Below, piece after piece: positions 1 to 8,783 of a stretch of 64,000 bases of DNA (position 1 is its first letter; every line of letters begins with the position of its first letter). A model generated the notes under the pieces. It saw nothing but the letters and a program-made list of their open reading frames with translations. It was not told where the DNA came from and made no database searches. The DNA is from JANNBN01 sp031430595 (lineage in GTDB: Bacteria > Actinomycetota > Acidimicrobiia > Acidimicrobiales > JANYDT01). The DNA lies in the NCBI GenBank assembly GCA_031430595.1, contig JANPBU010000060.1, positions 50,358 to 114,357 on the forward strand. The letters are read 5' to 3'. Both the position numbers and the translations under genes were made by a program.

Positions 1-13
1 GTACTATTTCTGC

Positions 14-646
14 ATGGAAATCACCACGGAAGAACAGTTACGAACCACCATTGGGGTGCCGCTCGACATTGTGCTGTCGAAGATTTCTGACCGCTTGAAC
101 GAACTCACCCGGCCACTCATCGAACACTCCCCGTTCATTTGCTTGGCCACGTCCGACGCTCATGGAAACTGCGATCTCAGCCCCCGGGGCGACCCTGCCG
201 GGTTCGTGCGGATACTCGACGACTACACGTTGCTCATCCCTGAACGCCCAGGAAACCGAATCGCAGACAGCCTTCGCAACATCATCGCAAACCCTCACGT
301 CGGCATACTGTTCGTGATTCCTGGCATCACCGATACCTTCCGGGTGAACGGGCGGGCTGTACTTGTAGACGATGCCGAACTCATGGTTGGCTCAATCATT
401 GAGGGCAAAACCCCGAAACTCGCCATCAAAGTGGCCATCGACGAGGCTTACACCCAATGCTCGAAGGCATTCATTCGATCCGATTTGTGGAACCCCGCCG
501 GTTACGCCGATCGATCAGCGTTCGCCAGCAACGGCGAGATCATGAAGGCTGTTCGTGTTGAAACCGTTGCAGATTCGACATTTGATGCAGTGGAATACGA
601 CGAAGCCCGAACCGAACGCTACGCAAGGCGCGACGGGTTCTATTAG
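14..646 (+). CDS. FMN-binding pyridoxamine 5'-phosphate oxidase-like protein (MSMEG_1061-like)
   Basis: A 210-residue soluble protein with the split-barrel PPOX fold pattern. The segment around residues 40-62 reads PFICLATSDAHGNCDLSPRG, and the RPGNRIADS segment at about 77-85 matches the flavin-binding region of the MSMEG_1061-like subfamily. Members of this family bind FMN or F420 and reduce small substrates; the substrate here cannot be told from sequence. The ATG start at 14 gives a complete N-terminus. The next gene is on the opposite strand and ends about 40 bases away, so this gene is probably transcribed alone or with genes left of the window. Family is fairly sure; function is open. 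Confidence 0.8.
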   Translation: MEITTEEQLRTTIGVPLDIVLSKISDRLNELTRPLIEHSPFICLATSDAHGNCDLSPRGDPAGFVRILDDYTLLIPERPGNRIADSLRNIIANPHVGILFVIPGITDTFRVNGRAVLVDDAELMVGSIIEGKTPKLAIKVAIDEAYTQCSKAFIRSDLWNPAGYADRSAFASNGEIMKAVRVETVADSTFDAVEYDEARTERYARRDGFY

Positions 647-686
647 ACCGAGTTGAGGTGCAGGGGCCGAGTTTGGGTGCGTAAAT

Positions 687-1445
687 CTAGGGAATGTGGG
701 TTTCTGGGGTGAACCCACCGAGATGGGCCGTGTCATTGAAACACCGAACCATCCACTTCGAGCTATCGATAACTAGGTGGCTGATCGAACAATTGTCTGC
801 ACCTAAAAAAACCGTACGAAGACCAACTGCGTGTCCGAGAATTGCTGAAATTACGCCACCGTGGACTACAGCAATGATTCGCTTCCCCGTATGTTCACGT
901 TCGATCCGATGTATCGCAGCAACGCACCGGTCGATCAACTGTTGGGTCGTTTCCGCCCCCGGTATGTGTCCCCATTCGTGTTCGGTCATTGCGGCGACGA
1001 AACGCGGGTCGCCTTCTGCTGCCCGACGACGAAATTCGCCACCCTCCCAGTCGCCAAGAAACACCTCTCGAAGTTCCGGTTCGATGGTTGCGGTGAGGCC
1101 AAGTGCAGCCTCGATTGGAGCCGCTGTTTGATGGGTTCGCACGAGTGAGGTCACGTAAATGGCATCGATATTTTCTTGAGCCAACCTCGCGCCCACCAAC
1201 TTCGCCTGAAGTTCGCCGTCATCAGAAAGTGGCGGATCTCCGTGACCATCTTTCAACGGAAATCCGGCGGTTCCTTCGACGCCAATCGTCGCCCCGTGGC
1301 GAACCAACAATATTTCGGTGGCCCCAGCAGGTGCTGTCCAGCGAACTTGTCTGTGTGCTTGCGAGACCGGGGGTGCTTGCGAGACCGGGGGTGCTTGCGA
1401 GGCAGGGGGTGCTTGCTCGGTAGGGGAAGTTTGCGAACTCACCAA
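687..1445 (-). CDS. Histidine phosphatase family protein (phosphoglycerate mutase-like)
   Basis: 252 residues. The core starts near residue 43 with the signature LLVRHGAT, which carries the catalytic histidine. The acid/base Glu region (LREVFLGDWEGGEF) lies near residue 120, and a second conserved histidine (VVHGGVI) near residue 194. This is the branch 2 histidine phosphatase layout, usually acting on phosphorylated small molecules. The first ~35 residues are a low-complexity Gln-Ala-Pro-Pro-Val-Ser repeat coded by an 18-bp tandem repeat, probably an unstructured linker. The ATG at 1445 is upstream of that repeat; a start after the repeat is possible but I see none better. It is divergent from the Lys/Ala-tailed protein gene at 1533. 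Confidence 0.85.
   Translation of the reverse strand: MVSSQTSPTEQAPPASQAPPVSQAPPVSQAHRQVRWTAPAGATEILLVRHGATIGVEGTAGFPLKDGHGDPPLSDDGELQAKLVGARLAQENIDAIYVTSLVRTHQTAAPIEAALGLTATIEPELREVFLGDWEGGEFRRRAAEGDPRFVAAMTEHEWGHIPGAETTQQLIDRCVAAIHRIEREHTGKRIIAVVHGGVISAILGHAVGLRTVFLGADNCSISHLVIDSSKWMVRCFNDTAHLGGFTPETHIP
1355..1426. repeat. Four 18-bp tandem repeats in the 5' end of the phosphatase gene
   Basis: Units at 1355-1372, 1373-1390, 1391-1408 and 1409-1426. The first two are identical (GTGCTTGCGAGACCGGGG); the third and fourth carry a few changes. On the minus strand they code QAPPVS/QAPPAS hexapeptides. The 18-bp length keeps frame, so copy number can vary without breaking the gene. Confidence 0.9.
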
Positions 1446-1532
1446 ACCATTTTCTCACAGGCGCACCCGAAGGATCGCCCTGCAAGGAAAACAGGCCTAG
1501 GCATCGCACGCACGGTCTTGTACAGTTCGCGT

Positions 1533-2102
1533 ATGTCAAACAACCCGTTGTTGAAGCGTCTCTTAGAAGCCGGTGTCTCGTTCGGAGAAGTTACCCAAAC
1601 AAAGGCCGACGAACTCATGTCGATTTTGCGTGAAAGTGGCGTTAAACGAAAAGAAGCCGAGAAGACAGTCATGGACCTTGCCGAGCAGGCCAGAGCCCAG
1701 ACTGACAAGTTCGTTGCCCGGATCAAAAGCGAACTCGCTGACCAGATCGTTACGGTTGCCGATCGGCTTGACGACCTGGAAGACAAAATCGAAAAGCTTG
1801 CTGAAAAAGCTTCGGGAATGTTGAAATCAACGGCGGGTCGAGACGAAGCTGATTCCACAACGGCTGACAAACCGACTGCCGGTCTGGCAATGGATCTTGA
1901 ACCTATGACGAAGCCAGTTGCTATCCCACGGAAGGCCGCAGCAAAGAAAGCCGCACCAGTCAAGAAGGCGGTCGTCAAAAAAGCCGCTCCGGTCAAGCAG
2001 GCAACTGCGAAGAAGGCGGTCGCAAAGAAGACGACCGTTAAGAAGGCCGCTCCCGCAAAGAAGGTCGTCGCTAAGAAAGCGGCACCCGCCAAGAGGGGCT
2101 AG
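1533..2102 (+). CDS. Phasin-like protein with Lys/Ala-rich histone-like tail
   Basis: Start chosen at the ATG at 1533 (MSNNPLLKRLLEAG), because the open frame upstream is low-quality sequence antisense to the phosphatase gene. 189 residues. Residues 1-90 form a predicted helical, coiled-coil region (LLEAGVSFGEVTQTKADEL, then charged heptads to ADRLDDLEDKIEKLAEKA), as in actinobacterial phasin/PhaF-like proteins. After an acidic linker, residues ~125-189 are a run of KKAAP/KKAVV repeats, as in histone H1-like and PhaF tails that bind DNA. I infer binding to DNA, and perhaps also to a granule or polymer surface. It precedes rplY on the same strand with ~90 bases between. Confidence 0.7.
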   Translation: MSNNPLLKRLLEAGVSFGEVTQTKADELMSILRESGVKRKEAEKTVMDLAEQARAQTDKFVARIKSELADQIVTVADRLDDLEDKIEKLAEKASGMLKSTAGRDEADSTTADKPTAGLAMDLEPMTKPVAIPRKAAAKKAAPVKKAVVKKAAPVKQATAKKAVAKKTTVKKAAPAKKVVAKKAAPAKRG

Positions 2103-2189
2103 CCGTTTTCGGGTCGTCGGTTGAGCGGCTATCCTTCACTGCTCCCTTCCTGCACGCAGGCTGGGCACGACCCAAAAGGATAAGTCCCG

Positions 2190-2480
2190 ATGTCAGACAT
2201 CACACTCTCAGCTGAACTTCGAACCGGAAACGGTTCAGCCCTTGCGGGTCGTATGCGTGTCGCAGGCCGGGTTCCCGGTGTTGTTTACGGTCAGGGTGTC
2301 GAAACCCGCTCGATCAGCGTCGACCACCGTGAACTACGCAACACGTTCAGCACCTCGGCCAAACGGGCTGAAGAGTTCAACCTGGTACTCGATGGTGTGA
2401 CTCACCGGGTTCGCATTCAAGAGTTGCAGCGCAGCCCGCTGAACTCACAAGCTCGTCACGTCGACTTCCTCATCGTCTAA
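2190..2480 (+). CDS. rplY: 50S ribosomal protein bL25 (short form)
   Basis: 96 residues with the conserved 5S-rRNA-binding N-domain pattern: LSAELRTGNG at the start, GRVPGVVYGQG near residue 27-37, and SPLNSQARHVDFLIV at the end. L25 binds 5S rRNA in the large subunit. Most actinobacterial L25 proteins are the long CTC type of about 200 residues; this copy stops at the end of the N-domain, like the E. coli protein. A purine-rich AAAGGATAAG lies just before the ATG. It sits 7 bases upstream of pth, so the two are probably co-transcribed. Confidence 0.9.
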   Translation: MSDITLSAELRTGNGSALAGRMRVAGRVPGVVYGQGVETRSISVDHRELRNTFSTSAKRAEEFNLVLDGVTHRVRIQELQRSPLNSQARHVDFLIV

Positions 2481-2487
2481 GGGGCGC

Positions 2488-3099
2488 ATGTTCGGCAAAG
2501 AGCGTATCGGCACGCCGGCCGACTTGTTGGTCGTAGGGCTCGGCAACCCGGGTGTTGAATACCAAGGCACACGACACAATGTCGGGGCAGAAGTCGTAGC
2601 GCTATTGGCCAGACGGCACGTTGCCGTGCTTAAACTCGGCAAAGAGCGCTCATTGTCCGCTGAACTTCGCAGCGGTGAATTTCGTATTGTGGTTGCTTTT
2701 CCACAAACGTTTATGAACCTCAGTGGCGAATCGGTTCGGCTGTTGGTGAAGCGTCACGGTATCGACGATTTTTCGAAACTCGTCGTCATCCACGATGAAC
2801 TTGACCTGCCAACCGCTCGAATCAAATGCAAATTCGGTGGCGGTAACGGCGGACACAACGGCCTGAAATCAATCCAGGCTCACCTTTCAAGCCCCGATTA
2901 CGTAAGAATTCGGATCGGAATCGGTCGCCCTCCGGGTCGTCAAGACCCTGCTGATTACGTGCTGAAACGCCCGGGCAAAGCTGAACAAGAGTTACTCGCT
3001 GTGGCAATCGAGCAAGCTGGCGACGCCGTCGAGTCAATACTGTCAATCGGGTTTGAGCGCACCATGAATCAGGTCAATACCGCAACCGAAATCATGTAA
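2488..3099 (+). CDS. pth: Peptidyl-tRNA hydrolase
   Basis: 203 residues. It recycles tRNA from prematurely released peptidyl-tRNA. The signature VVGLGNPGVEYQGTRHNVG is at about residues 14-32 and contains the catalytic histidine. PQTFMNLSGESV (near 73-84), VIHDELDLP (about 100) and FGGGNGGHNGLKSI (about 116-129) are the other conserved blocks. Length is normal. The rplY-pth pair is a classic actinobacterial operon, and the ATG at 2488 is 7 bases after the rplY stop. Confidence 0.95.
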   Translation: MFGKERIGTPADLLVVGLGNPGVEYQGTRHNVGAEVVALLARRHVAVLKLGKERSLSAELRSGEFRIVVAFPQTFMNLSGESVRLLVKRHGIDDFSKLVVIHDELDLPTARIKCKFGGGNGGHNGLKSIQAHLSSPDYVRIRIGIGRPPGRQDPADYVLKRPGKAEQELLAVAIEQAGDAVESILSIGFERTMNQVNTATEIM

Positions 3100-3182
3100 C
3101 TCTCAGACTGCCTGTCGGGCGATGGAATTTCGTTCAGTCTCGGACATACCGACCGGTTGAATTCACTCAGTAATCTGACGGT

Positions 3183-4193
3183 ATGTCTGACACCCAACTC
3201 CTTCGCTGGGGGATCCTTTCTACCTCGAATTTTGCCCAGAAAGTGTTTCTCCCTGGGTTACGGAAAAGTTCCAACCTAACGGTCACGGCGGTGGCTTCAC
3301 GAGACCTCGCCCGGGCTCAAGTGTTCGCAACTCGTAACGATATTCCGCGTGCTTATGGTTCATACGAGGAGTTGCTCGCCGACCCGAACATCGACGTTGT
3401 GTACATTCCAACCCCAAACAGCATGCATGTCGAGTGGACCCTTAAAGCCGCTCTGGCTGGGAAACATGTGCTGTGCGAAAAGCCTATGGGCGTTACAGCT
3501 GTCGAACTAGAAGCGCTGGCCCCGGTGGCCCAAAAGGTTCACATCGCCGAAGCGTTCATGGTTCGCTTCCACCCTCAATGGTTAGAGGTTCGCGAGGTGG
3601 TTAGGTCAGGAAAGATTGGTCCCATCACTCATATGCACGCTGAGTTTTCGTATACAAACACTGACCCAACCAATATTCGCAATACTTCGGGTATTGGGGG
3701 TGGGGCGATGTACGACATTGGCTGTTATGCAGTTGTTGCTGCACGGTGGTTCCTTGAAGCAAACCCCGTTCGGGTTGCCGCCGTCACCGACCTTGACCCA
3801 ACGTTCGGAACCGACCGACTCGCCAGTGCCCTGCTCGACTTCGGAGACGGCCGAACGTGCACATTTTCGGTATCGACCCAAACGGTTCCGCACCAGCGAG
3901 TTCACCTGTATGGCACCGAAGGAAGGATTGAGATCACGATTCCGTTCAACCAACCCCAAAACGACACCGTGACGTACCTCGTGCACGACGGTACGTCGCT
4001 ACACGGCCTTGACGCTGTACCCCACGTGGTCAACACCGCCGATCAGTACACCGCTCAAGCCGACGCGTTCTGTGCCCGAATTAGGTCTGAAGCACCGAGT
4101 ACCGAGGCGCTTCGTGATGCGATGGTGAATATGGCAACGATCGACGCAGTGTTTCGCTCGGCCTCTTCCGGCCGGTTCGAACCGATTGTGTAG
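3183..4193 (+). CDS. Gfo/Idh/MocA family NAD(P)-dependent oxidoreductase
   Basis: 336 residues. The N-terminal Rossmann fold begins RWGILSTSNFAQKVFLPGL. The family's conserved substrate/cofactor motif follows (HVLCEKPMG, about residues 94-102), as does the second-domain stretch GGGAMYDIGCYAV (about 172-184). These enzymes oxidise or reduce sugars, inositols and related compounds; the substrate is not evident. It lies ~80 bases after pth and runs convergently into prs, with only 5 bases between the stops. Confidence 0.88.
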   Translation: MSDTQLLRWGILSTSNFAQKVFLPGLRKSSNLTVTAVASRDLARAQVFATRNDIPRAYGSYEELLADPNIDVVYIPTPNSMHVEWTLKAALAGKHVLCEKPMGVTAVELEALAPVAQKVHIAEAFMVRFHPQWLEVREVVRSGKIGPITHMHAEFSYTNTDPTNIRNTSGIGGGAMYDIGCYAVVAARWFLEANPVRVAAVTDLDPTFGTDRLASALLDFGDGRTCTFSVSTQTVPHQRVHLYGTEGRIEITIPFNQPQNDTVTYLVHDGTSLHGLDAVPHVVNTADQYTAQADAFCARIRSEAPSTEALRDAMVNMATIDAVFRSASSGRFEPIV

Positions 4194-4198
4194 CCAGG

Positions 4199-5170
4199 CT
4201 ACGACTGGTTTTCGCCACCAAAAATTTCAGAAACTGACGAGTCACCAAAAACTGCATTAATCGCATCAGCCAAAATCGGGGCAACGGAAAGTATTTCGAT
4301 TTTGTCGCACTGTTTTTCAGGCGGGATCACGATGGTGTTAGTGACAACAACTTTTTCAAATACCGAATTCTTGATGCGGTCAATGGCCGGGCCACTTAAC
4401 ACTCCATGAGTAACCGCAGCCCACACAGCTGTTGCACCACGTTGTTTCAGCAAATCCGCTGCTGCACAAACGGTTCCGCCGGTGTCGATCATGTCGTCAA
4501 CAATGACGCAATGACGACCATCAACTTCGCCCATAATGTCAAGCGCCTCGACCGTGTTGACCTTCGACGTTGAGCGACGTTTGTAAATGGAAGCTACGTC
4601 AGCATCGAGATGCTTCGCCATACGTTCAGCTACCTTGACCCGACCCGTGTCAGGCGAAACGATGACTGAATTCGGGGGAAGCGAGTTACGAAGGTGGTTG
4701 ACCAATACCGGTAAGGCAGTCAAATGATCAACGGGAATGTCGAAAAACCCCTGAATCTGTCCAGAGTGCAAATCGATTGATACCACCCGGTCGGCACCGG
4801 CGACCGTAAGCATGTCGGCAATCAATTTCGCAGTGATGGGCTCACGACCGGCAGCCTTGCGATCTTGGCGGGCGTACCCGTAGAACGGAATGACCGCTGT
4901 AATTCGTTTCGCTGATGCTCGCTTGGCCGCATCGATCATGATCAATTGCTCGATAATGGCCTGGTTCACACCACCACCATGTGTTTGCATAATGAACACA
5001 TCGGTGCCGCGAATTGATTCGCCAAACGTGCAGCGAATTTCGCCGTTGGCAAAGTCGACAAGGTTAGGGTTACCGAGCTTGACGTTGAGATGTTGAGCAA
5101 CTTCGATAGCCAGTTCAGGGTTGGCTCGACCCGAATACAACGCAAGCCGTTTGGTCGGTGAGTATTCCAC
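4199..5170 (-). CDS. prs: Ribose-phosphate pyrophosphokinase
   Basis: 323 residues with a GTG start. It makes PRPP from ribose 5-phosphate and ATP, feeding purine, pyrimidine, histidine and tryptophan synthesis. Visible motifs are FANGEIRCTF (about 41-50), GYARQDRKAAGREPI (about 104-118), the flexible-loop basic segment KRRSTSKV near 200, and the PRPP-binding loop VIVDDMIDTGGT (about 221-232). Length is normal. It follows glmU by 11 bases in the same direction, the order seen in many actinobacteria. Confidence 0.95.
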   Translation of the reverse strand: MEYSPTKRLALYSGRANPELAIEVAQHLNVKLGNPNLVDFANGEIRCTFGESIRGTDVFIMQTHGGGVNQAIIEQLIMIDAAKRASAKRITAVIPFYGYARQDRKAAGREPITAKLIADMLTVAGADRVVSIDLHSGQIQGFFDIPVDHLTALPVLVNHLRNSLPPNSVIVSPDTGRVKVAERMAKHLDADVASIYKRRSTSKVNTVEALDIMGEVDGRHCVIVDDMIDTGGTVCAAADLLKQRGATAVWAAVTHGVLSGPAIDRIKNSVFEKVVVTNTIVIPPEKQCDKIEILSVAPILADAINAVFGDSSVSEIFGGENQS

Positions 5171-5181
5171 GGGTGAAGAGG

Positions 5182-6354
5182 CTAGCTCTTGAAACCCGGA
5201 CCGGTTCGTACGCCGTCCCCGACCCGCGAACCTGGCTCAAGGGTTGCAAAGGGCCCGACCACTGCGCCGGCCCCAATTTTTGCCGAGCGACACACACTGT
5301 TTTCGACGACTGCGCCTTCGCCGACCCAGGTATCAACCAACCGGGCATTCGGCCCGATCTCGGCACCAGCCAAAACAACCGTCTTTCCTTGCAGCATCGT
5401 GCCAGGGAACAGGGTCACATCGGCAGCAATTTTGACCGTTGAATCAACGTACGTTTGGGCCGGGTCAAGCATCGTGACCCCGTCAGCCATAAGTTGTTCG
5501 TTTGTTCGTCGACGCAATTCAGCCTCGACCTCAGCAAGGTGAAGCCGGTCGTCAACACCTTTACACTCCCCCGGGTCGGCCAGTTCGCACGTTGCTACGG
5601 TGTAGCCAGCTTCAACCAGTACGCGAAGTACTTCGCTGAGACTCGGCGGATGTTCGGTGTCGTCGGCGTCTTCATGCTCACCGTCACCAAATCGAAACTC
5701 GAACCCCGAATCGCGGGTCAAGCGTCGTAGTGCTGGTGCAAGTAGCCCCAACTTCACGACCAGCACACCAGCGTCGCATTCGACCGTTCCGTCGGAAACC
5801 GCTGGGATGTCGCCGAGTTCATACACATCGGCGTCGACTACGCCTTCAAAACGATTTTGTCGGCCACGAACGATGCAACCGTGACCATCCGGGTCGCCCA
5901 TACGCGCCGTAAGCAGCGTCGCCGCAGCGTCAGACTGAAGGTGTTGCGAAACCAATTCAACCAGCGAACTCGACCGAATGAGCGGGCGGTCGGCCGACAC
6001 GAACAGCACACTCGTGCGGCTTTCGTCTGACATCAATTCAAGATCGTCGTCAAGTGCAGTGATCGCGACGGCGGCGGCATCGGCGGTACCGAGTGGGCGC
6101 GACTGGGTAACAAATTCGACTGACTGGTCGCCAGGTATTTCCTGTAACAGCGCCTTGGAAACTCGCTCGACCCCGTTCGAAACGACCACTACCGCTTTCG
6201 ACACACCAACAGCTGTCAGGGTTTCGAGTGCATGACCGGCCAACGTACGGCCGCACACCCGGTGCAGGGCCTTCGGCCGATTCGACAACATTGCTTCGCC
6301 GTCACCAACGGCGAGCACCACCCCTACCAACAGGTGATCTTGAGTATGGATCAT
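5182..6354 (-). CDS. glmU: GlmU-like nucleotidyltransferase, short and with degenerate signature
   Basis: 390 residues from the ATG at 6354 (MIHTQDHLLVG). The open frame extends further upstream, but that part overlaps the tRNA-Gln gene. The N-domain has the GlmU layout: PKALHRVCGRTLAGHAL, then QSRPLGTADAA, and a left-handed beta-helix from about residue 290. Two features are odd. The uridylyltransferase signature, normally LAAGxGTRM, reads LAVGDGEAM, so the usual catalytic Arg is missing. The C-terminus ends inside the beta-helix (GPFATLEPGSRVGDG), before the region that holds the acetyltransferase histidine. Family GlmU proteins are usually 450 or more residues. The place next to prs supports glmU ancestry, but bifunctional activity is doubtful. 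Confidence 0.8.
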   Translation of the reverse strand: MIHTQDHLLVGVVLAVGDGEAMLSNRPKALHRVCGRTLAGHALETLTAVGVSKAVVVVSNGVERVSKALLQEIPGDQSVEFVTQSRPLGTADAAAVAITALDDDLELMSDESRTSVLFVSADRPLIRSSSLVELVSQHLQSDAAATLLTARMGDPDGHGCIVRGRQNRFEGVVDADVYELGDIPAVSDGTVECDAGVLVVKLGLLAPALRRLTRDSGFEFRFGDGEHEDADDTEHPPSLSEVLRVLVEAGYTVATCELADPGECKGVDDRLHLAEVEAELRRRTNEQLMADGVTMLDPAQTYVDSTVKIAADVTLFPGTMLQGKTVVLAGAEIGPNARLVDTWVGEGAVVENSVCRSAKIGAGAVVGPFATLEPGSRVGDGVRTGPGFKS

Positions 6355-6397
6355 GCGAATAAAATCCGAATCTTGGTTGTCATGTGTTGCATGTTGT

Positions 6398-6467
6398 TCC
6401 GGCGGAGGGATTCGAACCCCCATTCTCTGGACCAAAACCAGATGTCCTACCCTTGAACGACGCCGGA
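6398..6467 (-). tRNA. tRNA-Gln (anticodon UUG)
   Basis: A full cloverleaf can be drawn on the minus strand. The acceptor stem TCCGGCG pairs with CGCCGGA (7 bp). The D stem is GTTC/GGAC. The anticodon stem TCTGG/CCAGA encloses the loop TTTTGGT, which gives anticodon TTG. The T arm has the loop TTCGAAT between GGGGG and CCCTC. CCA is not encoded. It lies between glmU and the GerMN lipoprotein gene, same strand. Confidence 0.95.
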
Positions 6468-6522
6468 TTGGATTCCCATGAAGATATCAGCGCTCAGGAC
6501 CCGGTCGGCGCGAGTTTCGTAA

Positions 6523-7179
6523 TCATTCACTCACCAAGTCAGGTGTTTCGGGACACAAACCAATTCCTAAACAGCGGAACTCTTCCGGAAACAGGGTGCC
6601 TTGGGTGAAGCCTTCTTCGGTCGGAATGTTGGTAATGAAGGTGTTGGTCGTCGCGTCAACAAAGTTGAGACGAACCCCGCCCACGCCTGGCCGGGCGTTC
6701 ACGACAGTAAAGACCAACTGCGCCAAGGCTTGCACAGATTTGTCGTTTGGAAGTTGGCCGAACGAGCTGAAACCAAGCCCAACGATGGCTTCACCTCGTT
6801 CAATTCGAGAGATTCCGATCTGAGCAGACCCCTCCGGATTGATCGTCGGAAACGCAGAGGTATACCCAACTGCGAGTTCCTTCGCATTCGGTCCTTTGCG
6901 AAGTTCGCGCAGAGCACTGTCGATTGCGTCGATGGTGGTCGCATCGGACGGAAGGGTGATTGATCGATAGACGGGCATGACGCGGCCATTGCGAAGGAAA
7001 TAGACAAACACCGAGTCAGGAATCGCGGTGGCTTCAATCGAACCATCTTGTGGATCTGTCAGCACGTTATTGCCACCAGCAGCTACGGCCCTTGGCTCAG
7101 AAACGCTCGCAACACCGCACCCCGTGATGACCAGTGAAAATGAAACGAGTAAAACTGCGATCCAACGTGGTCGCCTCAT
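6523..7179 (-). CDS. GerMN-domain lipoprotein of a two-component operon (LpqB-like role)
   Basis: 218 residues. The N-terminus is a lipoprotein signal: basic start, hydrophobic stretch, and lipobox VITGC at about residues 17-21. From about residue 55 there is a GerMN domain (VFVYFLRNGRVMPVYRS through VRLNFVDATT). GerMN lipoproteins encoded beside sensor kinases (LpqB in mycobacteria) modulate the kinase at the cell surface. Its start overlaps the kinase stop by 4 bases (ATGA), so it is the last gene of an RR-HK-lipoprotein operon. A second, divergent copy is at 32239-33012. Confidence 0.85.
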   Translation of the reverse strand: MRRPRWIAVLLVSFSLVITGCGVASVSEPRAVAAGGNNVLTDPQDGSIEATAIPDSVFVYFLRNGRVMPVYRSITLPSDATTIDAIDSALRELRKGPNAKELAVGYTSAFPTINPEGSAQIGISRIERGEAIVGLGFSSFGQLPNDKSVQALAQLVFTVVNARPGVGGVRLNFVDATTNTFITNIPTEEGFTQGTLFPEEFRCLGIGLCPETPDLVSE

Positions 7180-8783
7180 AAGTGAGCCTCGTTGTGGATC
7201 GGCACATCTCGGGACGGCAGGTCGCGAACCGGCAGGTCGAGCGTTTGTTCGTCGACGTCGCCTTCGATGAGGGTAACCACAAATCGAGCACCACCCGAAG
7301 GAGCCGACGTGAGAACAATCGAGCCGTGATGTAGACGCGCATGTTCGGCAACCAACGCCAAACCGAGTCCAGTTCCTTTTGTAGAGCCCGCTCGTTGAGC
7401 GGTTCCGCGTCGAAAGCGTTCGAAGACCACGGCTCGTTCAGCCTCGGGAACCCCTGGCCCATCATCATCAACCGTGATACGGATCTCCCTCGGATTTTCG
7501 ACGCCGAGAGGCGCTCGCAATCCGCTGAGGGTGATCAACTTCGCCCCTCCCCCATAGTTCGCCGCGTTCTGTAACAGGTTCGCCATCACCCGTTCAATGC
7601 GGCGCTTGTCGAGATGCACCATGGTTGGCCCCAGGCCAGCACTATCAATCAACACCCCTTCGAACGGAACAATCACCCGTTTCACAAGGTCGAGTAAATC
7701 GAAGTCAGTCATATTGAGTTCAGCGGCACCAGCATCAAATCGACTTATTTCTAGAAGATCAAGCACCAACTGCTGGAAATAATCGGTTTGTGAAGTAAGT
7801 ACATCGAGTGCCGTTTGTGAACGTTCAGACATTTCGTCACGCCGCGCGCCGAGCAGTTGCACGGCGGCCGACAACGAAGTAAGTGGGGTACGCAGTTCAT
7901 GACTTACGTCTGAGGCGAACCGAGCTTCTCGCTCAAGGCGTTGTTGCAGCGACGATGCCATTCCGTTGAACGAAGCCACCAGAGGGTCAAGGTCAGTGTC
8001 GGCGTTCAATTCGATTCGCGTATCGAGGCGACCCGACGCGATTTCTTGGGCGGCGATCGCCACCTGACGAAGCGGTTTCATTACTCGGATGCTCACCAGT
8101 CGGCCGAAGACTGCCCCAAGCAGGGTCGCGATGGTGGCTGCGCCAATCAGGGCCCGAGCCAAAAGAGCCAAGTTGTTTTGTTCAGAGATAAGCGGAGTTC
8201 GTTCGTAATAGCCAGCGACTATTCGGTCTGACTCGTCTTTGAGCACAACACCTGTCGTCACGAACGGAACCGAATCAACCCGGTCGATGATCCAACCGGT
8301 TTTCCCTTGGGCAACGAGTCGCCTCAGCTTCATTTCTGAGGCTGCTGGTTGACGATCGGTGAGTGTCGTTCTCGCGCTACACAATGACTTCGTCTTGATC
8401 GTTGGGTCGGCAATGAAACAGTCGCGGGTGTTGTCAGAAACCACGACAATGTCGCCGCGCCCATCGAGAAATGTGAGCGACCTGAGGAGGTCAAGCGAAC
8501 TCACCCCGTTTCGAAGACCGGCCTCGACCCGGGCACCGTTGAGTTGGGCTTGGCTCACCGCCACTCTTCGGCGGGCATCAACGAAACGGCCCCGTGCTAC
8601 CTGATAGGTGATTCCGGCCAAAAGCACTGACGTGAGTAGTGCACCGAAAGCGAACGCGACAGTCGCACGAGCACGAAGGCCGAGACGCGGAAAGTGCAGT
8701 CCGGCCGCTTCAACGTCACCCTTGTCGCCCCTGTCGCCGTCGTTGATCGAACTGGAGGAACTCGCCAAACCAACATCGGTCAC
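7176..8783 (-). CDS. Sensor histidine kinase (MtrB-like)
   Basis: 535 residues. A transmembrane segment at about 38-62 and another at about 205-230 flank an extracytoplasmic sensor of ~145 residues. A HAMP linker follows (VMKPLRQVAIAAQEIASGRL). The HisKA phosphoacceptor box is FASDVSHELRTPLTSL, and the ATPase domain has N-box LLQNAANYG, VDDDGPGVPE and GTGLGLALVAEHA. It should phosphorylate the response regulator encoded just upstream. The start overlaps the regulator's stop (ATGA at 8780-8783) and the stop overlaps the lipoprotein start, a tight three-gene operon. Confidence 0.92.
   Translation of the reverse strand: MTDVGLASSSSSINDGDRGDKGDVEAAGLHFPRLGLRARATVAFAFGALLTSVLLAGITYQVARGRFVDARRRVAVSQAQLNGARVEAGLRNGVSSLDLLRSLTFLDGRGDIVVVSDNTRDCFIADPTIKTKSLCSARTTLTDRQPAASEMKLRRLVAQGKTGWIIDRVDSVPFVTTGVVLKDESDRIVAGYYERTPLISEQNNLALLARALIGAATIATLLGAVFGRLVSIRVMKPLRQVAIAAQEIASGRLDTRIELNADTDLDPLVASFNGMASSLQQRLEREARFASDVSHELRTPLTSLSAAVQLLGARRDEMSERSQTALDVLTSQTDYFQQLVLDLLEISRFDAGAAELNMTDFDLLDLVKRVIVPFEGVLIDSAGLGPTMVHLDKRRIERVMANLLQNAANYGGGAKLITLSGLRAPLGVENPREIRITVDDDGPGVPEAERAVVFERFRRGTAQRAGSTKGTGLGLALVAEHARLHHGSIVLTSAPSGGARFVVTLIEGDVDEQTLDLPVRDLPSRDVPIHNEAHL

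Noticed and set aside
1176..1532. Upstream extension of the Lys/Ala-tailed protein
   Set aside because: It is antisense to the phosphatase gene and its repeat. The ATG at 1533 starts the real protein.
6355..6435. Upstream extension of GlmU
   Set aside because: It would run into the tRNA-Gln gene and lacks family similarity.
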